A DNA stretch of 64,000 bases from Paraburkholderia sp. (lineage in GTDB: Bacteria > Pseudomonadota > Gammaproteobacteria > Burkholderiales > Burkholderiaceae): the NCBI RefSeq assembly GCF_028283785.1, contig NZ_JAPWKB010000008.1:186001-250000 (forward strand), written 5' to 3'. The position numbers and the translations under genes are program-made. A model generated the notes under the pieces. That model searched no databases. It saw only the letters and a list, made by a program, of their open reading frames with translations, and was not told the origin of the DNA. Shown in pieces: positions 17,616 to 25,843 of the stretch. How positions within the stretch are numbered: the stretch's first letter is position 1; every line of letters begins with the position of its first letter.

Positions 17616-19112
17616 ATGGAAACGAATACCTCCGCTGAAACGCTGGCCGCCGGCGCGACCACGCAAGCAAGCGAACTGAGCCTGCTCGATCGCATCGTGC
17701 AGGAAGGCAACATGGCCGTCGAGCCGTCGCAAGGCAGCTACGCGAAGAAACTGCTGGGCCAGCTCGCCTCGCAGATTCTCGACGAAGGCATGCGCACGAG
17801 CCCGGACAAGAGCGTCGTGGCGATGATCAACGAGCGCGTCGCCGAAATCGACCGCCTGCTGACCGACCAGCTGAACGCGGTTATGCACGACGCGCAGTTC
17901 CAGGCGCTCGAAGCATCGTGGCGCGGTCTGCACGACATGGTGTACGGCACCGAGACCGGTACCAACCTGAAGCTGCGTCTGCTCAACGTCACGAAGAAGG
18001 AACTGCATAAGGACCTCGAGACGGCTGTCGATCACGACATGAGCACGCTGTTCAAGAAGATCTACGAAGAAGAATTCGGTACGTTCGGTGGTCATCCGTT
18101 CTCGCTGCTGATCGGCGATTACGCGTTCGGCCGTCATCCGCAGGACATCGCGCTGCTCGAACGCGTGTCGCGCGTGGCCGCTGCCGCGCATGCGCCGTTC
18201 GTCGCCGCTGCCGCACCGAGCCTGTTCGACCTGAAGTCGTACACGGAACTGGGCGTTGCACGCGATCTGTCGAAGACCTTCGAAAGCGCTGAACTCGCCG
18301 CATGGCGCAGCTTCCGCGAATCCGAAGATTCGCGCTACGTGTCGCTCGTGCTGCCGAACTACGCGGCGCGTCTGCCGTACGGTGCGAAGACCAACCCGGT
18401 CGAATCGTTCAGCTTCGAGGAAGACGTCGACGGCGCCGACCACAGCAAGTATCTGTGGGCGAACTCCGCGTATCAGCTCGGCCTGCGTATCACCGACGCG
18501 TTCGCGAAGTACAGCTGGGCGACCGCGATTCGCGGCGTCGAAGGCGGCGGCAAGGTCGACGGTATCGCGGCGCACGCGTACAAGACCGACGAAGGCGATA
18601 TCACGCTGAAGTGCCCGACCGAAGTGACGATCACCGATCGTCGCGAAAAGGAACTGAGCGACCTCGGTTTCATCGCGCTGGTGAACGCGAAGGGTTCGAA
18701 CTACGCGACGTTCTTCGGCGGCCAGACGGTCAACAAGCCGAAGGTCTACAACAAGGACGAAGCCAACGCGAACGCGCAACTGTCCGCGCGTCTGCCGTTC
18801 GTGCTCGCCGCGTCGCGTTTCGCGCATTACATCAAGGTGATCATGCGCGACAAGGTGGGTAGCTTCCAGACCCGCGCGGATGTCGAGAACTACCTGAACA
18901 ACTGGATCGCGGGCTACGTGCTGATCAATGCTTCGGCATCGCACGAGCAGAAGGCGCGTTATCCGTTGGGCCAGGCGCGCGTGGACGTGACGGAAGTGCC
19001 GGGCAAGCCGGGCGCATACCGCGCGACCTGCTTCCTGAAGCCGCACTTCCAGATGGAAGAACTGACCGCTTCGATCCGCCTCGTCGCGGATCTGCCGGGC
19101 GCGGCTGCCTGA
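17616..19112 (+). CDS. tssC: T6SS contractile sheath large subunit TssC (VipB)
   Basis: The 498-residue protein matches TssC along its full length. Features include ALEASWRGLHDMVYGTE in the N-terminal third, the IYEEEFGTFGGHPFSLLIGDY segment, FDLKSYTELGVARDLSKTF, and a C-terminal FASRFAHYIKVIMRDK-like helix followed by YLNNWIAGYV and PGAYRATCFLKPHFQ. The ATG at 17616 is favoured over a TTG at 17607. It forms the bulk of the sheath with TssB and carries the ClpV recycling surface on the assembled sheath. The gene lies 98 bases upstream of hcp. Confidence 0.97.
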   Translation: METNTSAETLAAGATTQASELSLLDRIVQEGNMAVEPSQGSYAKKLLGQLASQILDEGMRTSPDKSVVAMINERVAEIDRLLTDQLNAVMHDAQFQALEASWRGLHDMVYGTETGTNLKLRLLNVTKKELHKDLETAVDHDMSTLFKKIYEEEFGTFGGHPFSLLIGDYAFGRHPQDIALLERVSRVAAAAHAPFVAAAAPSLFDLKSYTELGVARDLSKTFESAELAAWRSFRESEDSRYVSLVLPNYAARLPYGAKTNPVESFSFEEDVDGADHSKYLWANSAYQLGLRITDAFAKYSWATAIRGVEGGGKVDGIAAHAYKTDEGDITLKCPTEVTITDRREKELSDLGFIALVNAKGSNYATFFGGQTVNKPKVYNKDEANANAQLSARLPFVLAASRFAHYIKVIMRDKVGSFQTRADVENYLNNWIAGYVLINASASHEQKARYPLGQARVDVTEVPGKPGAYRATCFLKPHFQMEELTASIRLVADLPGAAA

Positions 19113-19210
19113 GTTCAGGCGCACGCGGCAACGCGTGCGCGCCAGTTGCGCGACGCCGGCTTCGCAGCCGCGTCGCGCCGCGATCAACCTTTATCTGATT
19201 CGAGCAAGTC

Positions 19211-19702
19211 ATGGATACCATCATCCTTCAATTCAAGGAAATCAAGGGCAACTCGCTGATCGACGGCTACAAGGAGGGCATCCAGCTGATGTCGTTCTCG
19301 CATGGCGTCGTGTTGCCGATGAGCTTCGATACGGCGAACACCGAGCGCACCATGGGTCGTCCGTCGTTTTCGGAATTCAACCTGTCCAAGCTGACCGACC
19401 AGTCGACGCCCGCGCTGTACGCCGCGTGCGCGGCCGGCACGAAGCTGGGCGACGCGACGATCTCGATCGGCCGTAACGAAGGCGGCAAGTTCATGCTGCA
19501 AATGAAGTACGTGATGAGCAACGCGATGATCGCGTCGATCAGCACGAGCGGCGGCGGCTCCGACATGATGGACTCGCTGTCGATCAACTTCTCGGCACTG
19601 ACCTCGCAATACACGCAACAGAACCCGGATTCGACGCTGGCCGGTACGGCACCGTTCGGCTGGGATCTGTCGACGAACAAGGCCGCCACGCCGGCCGCCT
19701 GA
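19211..19702 (+). CDS. hcp: T6SS tube protein Hcp (TssD)
   Basis: The 163-residue protein begins MDTIILQFKEIKGNS and contains GVVLPMSFDTANTERTMGRP followed by FSEFNLSKLTDQSTPALYAA. This is the Hcp1-like beta-barrel ring subunit that stacks into the inner tube and also serves as a secreted marker. A perfect ten-base-pair hairpin with a short T tract follows 37 bases after the stop. Transcription may partly end there, so that hcp and the sheath genes are made in excess over the rest of the operon. There is no C-terminal effector extension. Confidence 0.97.
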   Translation: MDTIILQFKEIKGNSLIDGYKEGIQLMSFSHGVVLPMSFDTANTERTMGRPSFSEFNLSKLTDQSTPALYAACAAGTKLGDATISIGRNEGGKFMLQMKYVMSNAMIASISTSGGGSDMMDSLSINFSALTSQYTQQNPDSTLAGTAPFGWDLSTNKAATPAA

Positions 19703-19738
19703 CCGTTCGTTCTGTATTGCATCGGCTGTATCCGTAGT

Positions 19739-19765
19739 ATCGCCCGCCATGTGGCGGGCGATTTT
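19739..19765 (+). terminator. Hairpin with T tract between hcp and tssE (likely partial terminator)
   Basis: ATCGCCCGCC (19739-19748) pairs perfectly with GGCGGGCGAT (19753-19762) across a four-base loop, followed by three further T (19763-19765). Because the downstream tss genes have no obvious new promoter, it more likely acts as an attenuator that sets hcp levels than as a full terminator. Confidence 0.7.
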
Positions 19766-19795
19766 CACCGGTTCCGTTTCCTGTCAATTTGACGT

Positions 19796-20251
19796 ATGTC
19801 GGTCATCGCCAACGGTTATCCGCTTCCCCTGTTCGAGCGCCTCGTCGAAGATGCAGACGCGTGGCTGCAAGGCGTCGACGCGCTCCGGCAATCGGTCGCG
19901 CGCGAACTGTCGCGCCTGCTGAATGCCCGCTCGCGGCTGACGATGGATGCGTTCGCGCGTAGCGAAGGCACCGTGATCGACTATGGCCTGCCCGATTTCT
20001 CCGATCTGTCGTTGCGTTCCGCACCGGATCGCGAGGCAATCGTCGCAGCCGTCGGCCGCGCGATTACGCTGTTCGAACCGCGGCTCACCGACGTCAAGGT
20101 GACCTTCACGTTTCCTCCCGGCAGCGAACAGCGCGCCGTGCTGGCGATCAACGGCACGATGCGCGTGAACCGTTCGGTCGAACATGTCTTTTTCGAGCTG
20201 CGTCCCCGTAACGACGGTACGGCCGACGCGCGCTGGGCGGATGCCGACTGA
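19796..20251 (+). CDS. tssE: T6SS baseplate protein TssE (gp25-like)
   Basis: The 151-residue protein has the gp25/TssE pattern: an N-terminal LFERLVEDADAW, SVARELSRLLNARS, then IDYGLPDFSDLS and AVGRAITLFEPRLTDVKV, ending in a beta-rich segment with AINGTMRVN. It is a wedge component of the cytoplasmic baseplate and is thought to start sheath polymerisation. The stop is separated by a single base from the preferred tssF start, so the pair is translationally coupled. Confidence 0.93.
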   Translation: MSVIANGYPLPLFERLVEDADAWLQGVDALRQSVARELSRLLNARSRLTMDAFARSEGTVIDYGLPDFSDLSLRSAPDREAIVAAVGRAITLFEPRLTDVKVTFTFPPGSEQRAVLAINGTMRVNRSVEHVFFELRPRNDGTADARWADAD

Positions 20252-20252
20252 C

Positions 20253-22007
20253 ATGGCCGCCGAAGACATCCTCCATTACTACAAGCGCGAACTCTCGTAC
20301 CTGCGCAAGCAGGGCGCGGATTTCGCCGAACGCTATCCGACGGTCGCGTCGCGTCTCGCGCTGCACGGCACCGAATCGCTCGATCCGCACACCGAACGGC
20401 TGATCGAAGCCACCGCGTTTCTGGCGGCGCGCGTGCATCGCGATCTCGATCAGGCCGCGCCGCAGATTGCCAGCGCGTTGCTCGAAAACGTCTGCCCTTC
20501 GCTGGTTCAGACCATTCCGTCGATGACGATCGCGCAGTTCGACCTCGATCCGACGCGCGGCAAGGTCACGGCGGGGTATCGCGTGCCGCGTCATACGGGC
20601 GTGACCGCGCTGACCGAAGCCGGCGAGTCGTGCCGTTTCCGCACCGCGTGGGACACCGTGTTGTGGCCGGTGCGCGTGAGCCGCGCCGTCTTCGGCGACG
20701 ATGCGACGCTGCGCCTGACGCTCGAATGCGAAACCGGCGTCGATTTCTCCGAACTCGAACTCACGCAGTTGCGGTTCCACCTGGCGGGTGACTGGACTGT
20801 CACGATGCCGCTCTACGAACTGCTGGTGGCTGGCGTGGCGGGCGTCTCGGTGCGTCCGCAGCAGGGCGCGCTGAAATTCCTGCCGGGCAACCCGTGGCGC
20901 GAAGTCGGTTTCGCGCCCGAAGACAGCGTGTTGCCGCAACCCGCGCATGCGCATCCGGCGTACAGCCTGATGCAGGAATATTTCGCATTCCCGCGCAAGT
21001 TTCATTTCTTCGATCTGCATGTGCCCGCCGGTGCATTCGGCACGGGCCGCAGCGCGGAGATCGTGTTTCATCTCGACCGTGCGCCGCGCGGACTCGGCAT
21101 GCTCGGCGCGGCGCATTTCCGGCTCGGCTGCACGCCGATCGTCAACCTGTTCGCACAAACCAGCGAACCGTTGCTGATCGACCAGCGGCACTACGAATAT
21201 CGCCTTGTCGCCGATCAGAAGCGCGAGGCCATCACCGAAATCCATTCGATCGTCTCCGTGATCGCGTCGGACCCGGCGCAGGATCGCGCGGTGAGCCTGC
21301 CCAGTTTCACCGCCGCCGATCGTGCCGACGTGCCGCGCGACAGCATGTTCTGGTCGGTGCGCCGCGAGCAGAGCGTGCGCAGCCAGGCGCCGGGCGTCGA
21401 TATGTATCTGGGTTTCGTCGATGCCGGCAATGTCGCCGGGCAGCCGCAGGCGCCGGTCGTCTACGCGAACGTGCTGTGCACCAACCGGCGGCTCGCCGAA
21501 CAGGTGCCGGTCGGCGCGCGGATGCTGGTCGAACGCGTGTCGCAGAACACGCGCGTGCGCTGTCTGTACGAACCCAGCGCGCAGCGCAATCCGCCGCTCG
21601 ACAGCGCGACGTTGTGGCGCCTCGTATCGCTGCTGACGCGCAACTATCACTCGCTGGTCGGCGGTGCGACGGGCCGCCGCGAGCTGCAGGAAATGCTGCG
21701 GCTGTTCGCGTCGGACGGCCCGCGCGGAGAGGAACAGATTCGCGGTATCCGGCGTATCGACGCGCGCAGCGTGACCGCGCACGTCGGTCGCGAGGCATGG
21801 CGCGGCTATTGCCAGGGCACCGAGGTCGGCATCGAATTCGACGCCGATATGTTCGTCGGCGGATCGCCGCTGATGATGGGCGCCGTGCTCGCGCGCTTCT
21901 TTGCGATGTACACGTCGGTCAATTCATTCGTGCGGCTGAAGGTCTGCCGTGGAGACGAAACATGGAAGCAATGGGAGCCGATGACCGGTTGCCAGCAAAC
22001 GCTTTGA
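20253..22007 (+). CDS. tssF: T6SS baseplate protein TssF
   Basis: This 584-residue protein starts MAAEDILHYYKRELSYLRKQ, continues DFAERYPTVASRLAL and HRDLDQAAPQIASALLENV, and has the C-terminal GREAWRGYCQGTEVGIEFD with FFAMYTSVNSFVRL. These are all TssF hallmarks. I chose the ATG at 20253 because the conserved N-terminus begins there; earlier in-frame starts (20184, 20241) would overlap tssE. The 3' end overlaps tssG by 46 bases. TssF forms the baseplate wedge with TssG, TssE and TssK. Confidence 0.96.
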   Translation: MAAEDILHYYKRELSYLRKQGADFAERYPTVASRLALHGTESLDPHTERLIEATAFLAARVHRDLDQAAPQIASALLENVCPSLVQTIPSMTIAQFDLDPTRGKVTAGYRVPRHTGVTALTEAGESCRFRTAWDTVLWPVRVSRAVFGDDATLRLTLECETGVDFSELELTQLRFHLAGDWTVTMPLYELLVAGVAGVSVRPQQGALKFLPGNPWREVGFAPEDSVLPQPAHAHPAYSLMQEYFAFPRKFHFFDLHVPAGAFGTGRSAEIVFHLDRAPRGLGMLGAAHFRLGCTPIVNLFAQTSEPLLIDQRHYEYRLVADQKREAITEIHSIVSVIASDPAQDRAVSLPSFTAADRADVPRDSMFWSVRREQSVRSQAPGVDMYLGFVDAGNVAGQPQAPVVYANVLCTNRRLAEQVPVGARMLVERVSQNTRVRCLYEPSAQRNPPLDSATLWRLVSLLTRNYHSLVGGATGRRELQEMLRLFASDGPRGEEQIRGIRRIDARSVTAHVGREAWRGYCQGTEVGIEFDADMFVGGSPLMMGAVLARFFAMYTSVNSFVRLKVCRGDETWKQWEPMTGCQQTL

Positions 22008-23131
22008 TCGCCCGTCTTCTCGCACAGCCGCAGGGCTTCGATCTGTTCCAGGCGATCCATCTGCTCGAACGCGCGCAGCCGGGTTCGAGCCCGCTCGGCC
22101 GTGGCGACGGCACGGGCGAAGCGGTGCGTCTGAAGGGGCACGTCGCGCTCGCGTTCGATCCGAGCGATGTGCGCAGCATCGACGCGCCGGCATCCGCTGG
22201 CGATTCGCCGCAACACCCGGCCTACACGCTGAGCACCGCGGTGATGACGCTCGCGGGCGCGAACGGTCCGTTGCCGATGGCCTTCACGGAAATGGTGCTG
22301 GGCCGCCGCGCCGCGCGCGAGACGGCGATGGCGGATCTGCTCGACATCTTCAATCACCGGTTTCTGTCGTTCCTGTACCGCAGCCGTCAAAAGCATGCGC
22401 CGGGTTTGCAGGGCGGCGCACCGGACGACGCCGCGCTGATCGCGTGTCTCGATGCGCTCGGCAATCTCGGTGTGACCGGCGACGATCGCGCCACCGCGCC
22501 GCGTGGTCCACGCGGCGAACGCTTGTGGCTGCGTCACGCCGGCCTGCTCGGCGGCGCGCCGCGTTCGATGAGCGGTCTGCTCGCATTGCTGACCGATCGG
22601 CTCGGCGTCGAAGTGCGCGGCGCGCAGTTCGTCGGCGGCTGGCGCACCGTCGATGCCGCCGACACGCTACGGCTGACACGGGCCGGCACGCGCGCGCCGC
22701 GACTCGGCGGTGTCGCCGTGTTGGGACGCCGCGTCTGGGATCAGGCGGCCGGTCTGCGGCTCGAATTTTTCGGTCTGTCGGACACGCTGTTCGATGCGCT
22801 GCTGCCGGGCGGCGACGCACATGTGCTCGCGGCGTGGCTGGTGCGCTGCTATCTGCAACAGGACCACGTCGTCACCTTCGTGCTGCATCGCAGCCGACCG
22901 GTGTCGGCATGCGCGCTCGGCGGTGCGGGTGCGGCGCGGCTCGGCTGGACCTCGTGGATCGGCGGCCGGGGCAACCCGCAATCCGCGCACGACGCACCCG
23001 TTGCACCCGTCGCGCGCTCGATGCGGCCCGCTCGCCCCGTCAGCGTCACGATGCGCGCACCGCGCGACGACGCCGCTGAATCCGCGCCGGGAACGGTCGC
23101 GACACAACCTAGCCAGGCAGAAGGTCACTGA
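21962..23131 (+). CDS. tssG: T6SS baseplate protein TssG
   Basis: The 389-residue protein has the TssG signature: the N-terminal ALIARLLAQPQGFDLFQAIHLLE, YTLSTAVMTLAGANGPLP followed by FTEMVLGR, DIFNHRFLSFLYR and the C-terminal FVLHRSRPVS with GWTSWIGG. It begins inside the end of tssF (46-base overlap). The C-terminal 45 residues are low-complexity (Pro/Ala/Arg) and not part of the conserved domain. TssG joins TssF in the baseplate wedge. Confidence 0.94.
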   Translation: MEAMGADDRLPANALIARLLAQPQGFDLFQAIHLLERAQPGSSPLGRGDGTGEAVRLKGHVALAFDPSDVRSIDAPASAGDSPQHPAYTLSTAVMTLAGANGPLPMAFTEMVLGRRAARETAMADLLDIFNHRFLSFLYRSRQKHAPGLQGGAPDDAALIACLDALGNLGVTGDDRATAPRGPRGERLWLRHAGLLGGAPRSMSGLLALLTDRLGVEVRGAQFVGGWRTVDAADTLRLTRAGTRAPRLGGVAVLGRRVWDQAAGLRLEFFGLSDTLFDALLPGGDAHVLAAWLVRCYLQQDHVVTFVLHRSRPVSACALGGAGAARLGWTSWIGGRGNPQSAHDAPVAPVARSMRPARPVSVTMRAPRDDAAESAPGTVATQPSQAEGH

Positions 23132-23136
23132 GACAT

Positions 23137-25842
23137 ATGGACATCGATATCCGCACGCTGCTGGGCCGTCTGAATCCGGTCTGCAAATACGCGATGGAGC
23201 AGGCCGCGCAACTGTGCGTGCGCAATACGCATTACAACGTCGACGTCGAGCATTTGCTGCTGCAACTGCTCGAATCCGACGCGCCCGATCTGAAAGCGAT
23301 CTTCAGCCGCTTCGACGTATCGTCGGCGGAACTGGGCGCGCAACTGCAAAAAGCGGTCGATCACTTCAAGCGCGGCAATGGCCGCACGCCTGCGTTGTCG
23401 CCGAATTTTTCGACGCTGTTCCAGGAAGCGTGGCTGCTCAGTTCGATGCTGCTCGGCGAGCAACAGATCCGGTCGGGCACGGTGCTGCTGGCGTTGCTCG
23501 AAGTGGGCAGTCTGCGCGCGATGCTGCTCGAATCCGCGCCGGTGCTGCTGAAGATCGCACGCGCGAGCTTGCGCGACGCATTGCCCGAAGTGCTGGCCGG
23601 TTCCGCCGAAGACGGCGGCGGTGCGGTGACGCTTCCCGACGCGCACGCCGCGTCCGCAGGCGCGACCGCCCGGCCGACCGCGATGCCGTCGTTCGATGGC
23701 AATGCGAACGGTCAGGGCCGACCGTCCGCGCTGGCGCAATACACGGTGGATCTGACCGCGCAGGCGCGCGAAGGCCGCATCGATCCGATCTACGGCCGCG
23801 ACGCGGAAATCCGTCAACTGGTCGATGTATTGCTGCGTCGTCGTCAGAACAACCCGATCCTGACCGGCGAAGCGGGCGTCGGCAAGACCGCGGTGGTCGA
23901 AGGTTTCGCGCAACGCATCGTCGCGGGACAGGTGCCGCCCGCGCTGGCCAACGTATCGGTGCGCTCGCTCGATCTGGCGTTGCTGCAGGCCGGTGCGGGC
24001 GTCAAGGGCGAATTCGAAAACCGGCTCAAGTCCGTGATCAGCGAAGTGAAGGCATCGCCGACGCCGGTGATCCTGTTTATCGACGAGGCGCATCAACTGA
24101 TCGGCGCGGGTGGCAGCGAAGGTCAGGGCGATGCGGCGAACCTGCTGAAGCCGGCGCTCGCACGCGGCGAGTTGCGCACCATCGCGGCGACGACTTGGGC
24201 GGAGTACAAAAAGTATGTCGAGCGCGATCCCGCGCTCGCGCGCCGTTTCCAGGTGGTCAAGGTCGAGGAGCCGGTCGAGGCGGTCGCCATTGAAATGCTG
24301 CGCGGCATGGTCGCGAAGCTGTCCGCGCATCACGGCGTGGAGATTCTGGACGAAGCGGTGCGCGACGCGGTGAAACTGTCGCAGCGCTACATCTCGGGAC
24401 GCCAGTTGCCGGACAAGGCGATCAGCGTGCTCGACACGGCATGCGCGCGGGTCGCGATCGGCCAGGCGGGCATGCCCGAAGAGATCGAAGCGCTGGGCCG
24501 CGAGATCGACGCGGCGGACAACCAGATGCGCATCCTGCGCCACGAAGCGGCAACCGGCGCGGATCGCGCCGACGCGATCGCGGCGTTGTCGCGCCAGTTG
24601 CAGGACCAGCGCGCGCAGTACGCGCGAATGAACGACAAGCTCGGCACCGAGCGTCACGCCGTCGGTGAAATTCTGGCGTGGCGTCGCAAGATCGCGCAGC
24701 ACGTCGCCGGCACGGAAGCGGCGACGGACGACGACGACAACGCGTCGCTCGCGGCGAATCTCGCGCGGCTCGAAAAAGGCCTCGAAGCGGTACGCAGCGA
24801 CGAGCCGATGGTGCCCGTGTGCGTCGATTCGGAAATGGTCGCGAAAGTGATCTCGGGCTGGACCGGCATTCCGGTGGGCAACATGCTCGCCGACGAGTTG
24901 CACACGGTGCTCTATCTGCACGAAAAGCTCGCCGCGCGGGTGGTCGGACAGGACGAAGCGCTGGACGCGATCGCGCGCCGGGTACGGACGTTCCGCGCCG
25001 ATCTCGACGATCCGACCAAACCAGTCGGCGTGTTCCTGCTGATCGGCCCGAGCGGCGTCGGCAAGACCGAAACCGCGGCAGCGCTTGCCGACATGCTGTA
25101 CGGCGGCGAACGCAACATGATCACCGTGAACATGTCGGAGTTTCAGGAAGCGCACAGCGTCTCCGGACTCAAAGGTGCGCCGCCCGGTTACGTGGGTTAC
25201 GGGCGCGGCGGCGTGCTGACCGAAGCGGTGCGGCGTCGTCCGTATAGCGTGGTGCTGCTCGACGAGATGGAGAAGGCGCACCCGGACGTGCTCGAACTGT
25301 TTTTCCAGGTGTTCGACAAGGGCGTGATGGAAGACGGCGAGGGGGTTGCGATCGATTTTCGCAACACGCTGATCCTGCTGACGTCGAATGCCGCGCAGGA
25401 CGTGATTACGCAGGCCTGCCAGAACGGCCGCCGGCCGTCGCCGGAAGAACTCGTCGCGTTGCTGCGCCCGGCTTTGCTGCGCCAGTTCAGCCCGGCATTC
25501 CTCGGACGTCTGACGCTGGTGCCGTACTACCACCTGGGCGACGCGCAGATCACGTCGATCGTCGATCTGAAAATCAAGCGCATCGCCGCGCGTTTCGAGC
25601 GCAATCACCATGCGCCGCTGACGTGGGACGACGCGTTTGCGCGCACGATCACCGAGCGCTGCAAGGAAGTGGACAGCGGCGCGCGCAACGTGGATCACAT
25701 CCTGACGCAATCGGTGTTGCCGGAACTCGCCCGCGAAGTGCTCGAACGGATTTCCGTCAGCGAGAGCTTCGGCGGCGTGCATCTCGGCGTGGACAGCGCG
25801 GGCGGCGTGACCTTCCGTTTCGCGCCGCGCGTGGAGCCGTAA
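23137..25842 (+). CDS. clpV: T6SS AAA+ ATPase ClpV (TssH)
   Basis: This 901-residue two-ring AAA+ protein starts MDIDIRTLLGRLNPVCKYAME, the N-terminal domain that binds contracted TssC. The first ATPase module has Walker A GEAGVGKTA near residue 245 and Walker B VILFIDEAH near 310. The second has Walker A GPSGVGKTE near 636 and VVLLDEMEKAHPDV near 704. A coiled-coil middle domain lies between them, around residues 445-545. ClpV extracts and recycles contracted sheath subunits. It lies five bases after tssG and one base before the vgrG start. Confidence 0.97.
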   Translation: MDIDIRTLLGRLNPVCKYAMEQAAQLCVRNTHYNVDVEHLLLQLLESDAPDLKAIFSRFDVSSAELGAQLQKAVDHFKRGNGRTPALSPNFSTLFQEAWLLSSMLLGEQQIRSGTVLLALLEVGSLRAMLLESAPVLLKIARASLRDALPEVLAGSAEDGGGAVTLPDAHAASAGATARPTAMPSFDGNANGQGRPSALAQYTVDLTAQAREGRIDPIYGRDAEIRQLVDVLLRRRQNNPILTGEAGVGKTAVVEGFAQRIVAGQVPPALANVSVRSLDLALLQAGAGVKGEFENRLKSVISEVKASPTPVILFIDEAHQLIGAGGSEGQGDAANLLKPALARGELRTIAATTWAEYKKYVERDPALARRFQVVKVEEPVEAVAIEMLRGMVAKLSAHHGVEILDEAVRDAVKLSQRYISGRQLPDKAISVLDTACARVAIGQAGMPEEIEALGREIDAADNQMRILRHEAATGADRADAIAALSRQLQDQRAQYARMNDKLGTERHAVGEILAWRRKIAQHVAGTEAATDDDDNASLAANLARLEKGLEAVRSDEPMVPVCVDSEMVAKVISGWTGIPVGNMLADELHTVLYLHEKLAARVVGQDEALDAIARRVRTFRADLDDPTKPVGVFLLIGPSGVGKTETAAALADMLYGGERNMITVNMSEFQEAHSVSGLKGAPPGYVGYGRGGVLTEAVRRRPYSVVLLDEMEKAHPDVLELFFQVFDKGVMEDGEGVAIDFRNTLILLTSNAAQDVITQACQNGRRPSPEELVALLRPALLRQFSPAFLGRLTLVPYYHLGDAQITSIVDLKIKRIAARFERNHHAPLTWDDAFARTITERCKEVDSGARNVDHILTQSVLPELAREVLERISVSESFGGVHLGVDSAGGVTFRFAPRVEP

Positions 25843-25843
25843 C

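Noticed and set aside
20184..20252. Longer start for tssF at 20184 (or 20241)
   Set aside because: Would overlap tssE by up to 68 bases and adds residues not seen in the family; the conserved N-terminus begins at 20253.
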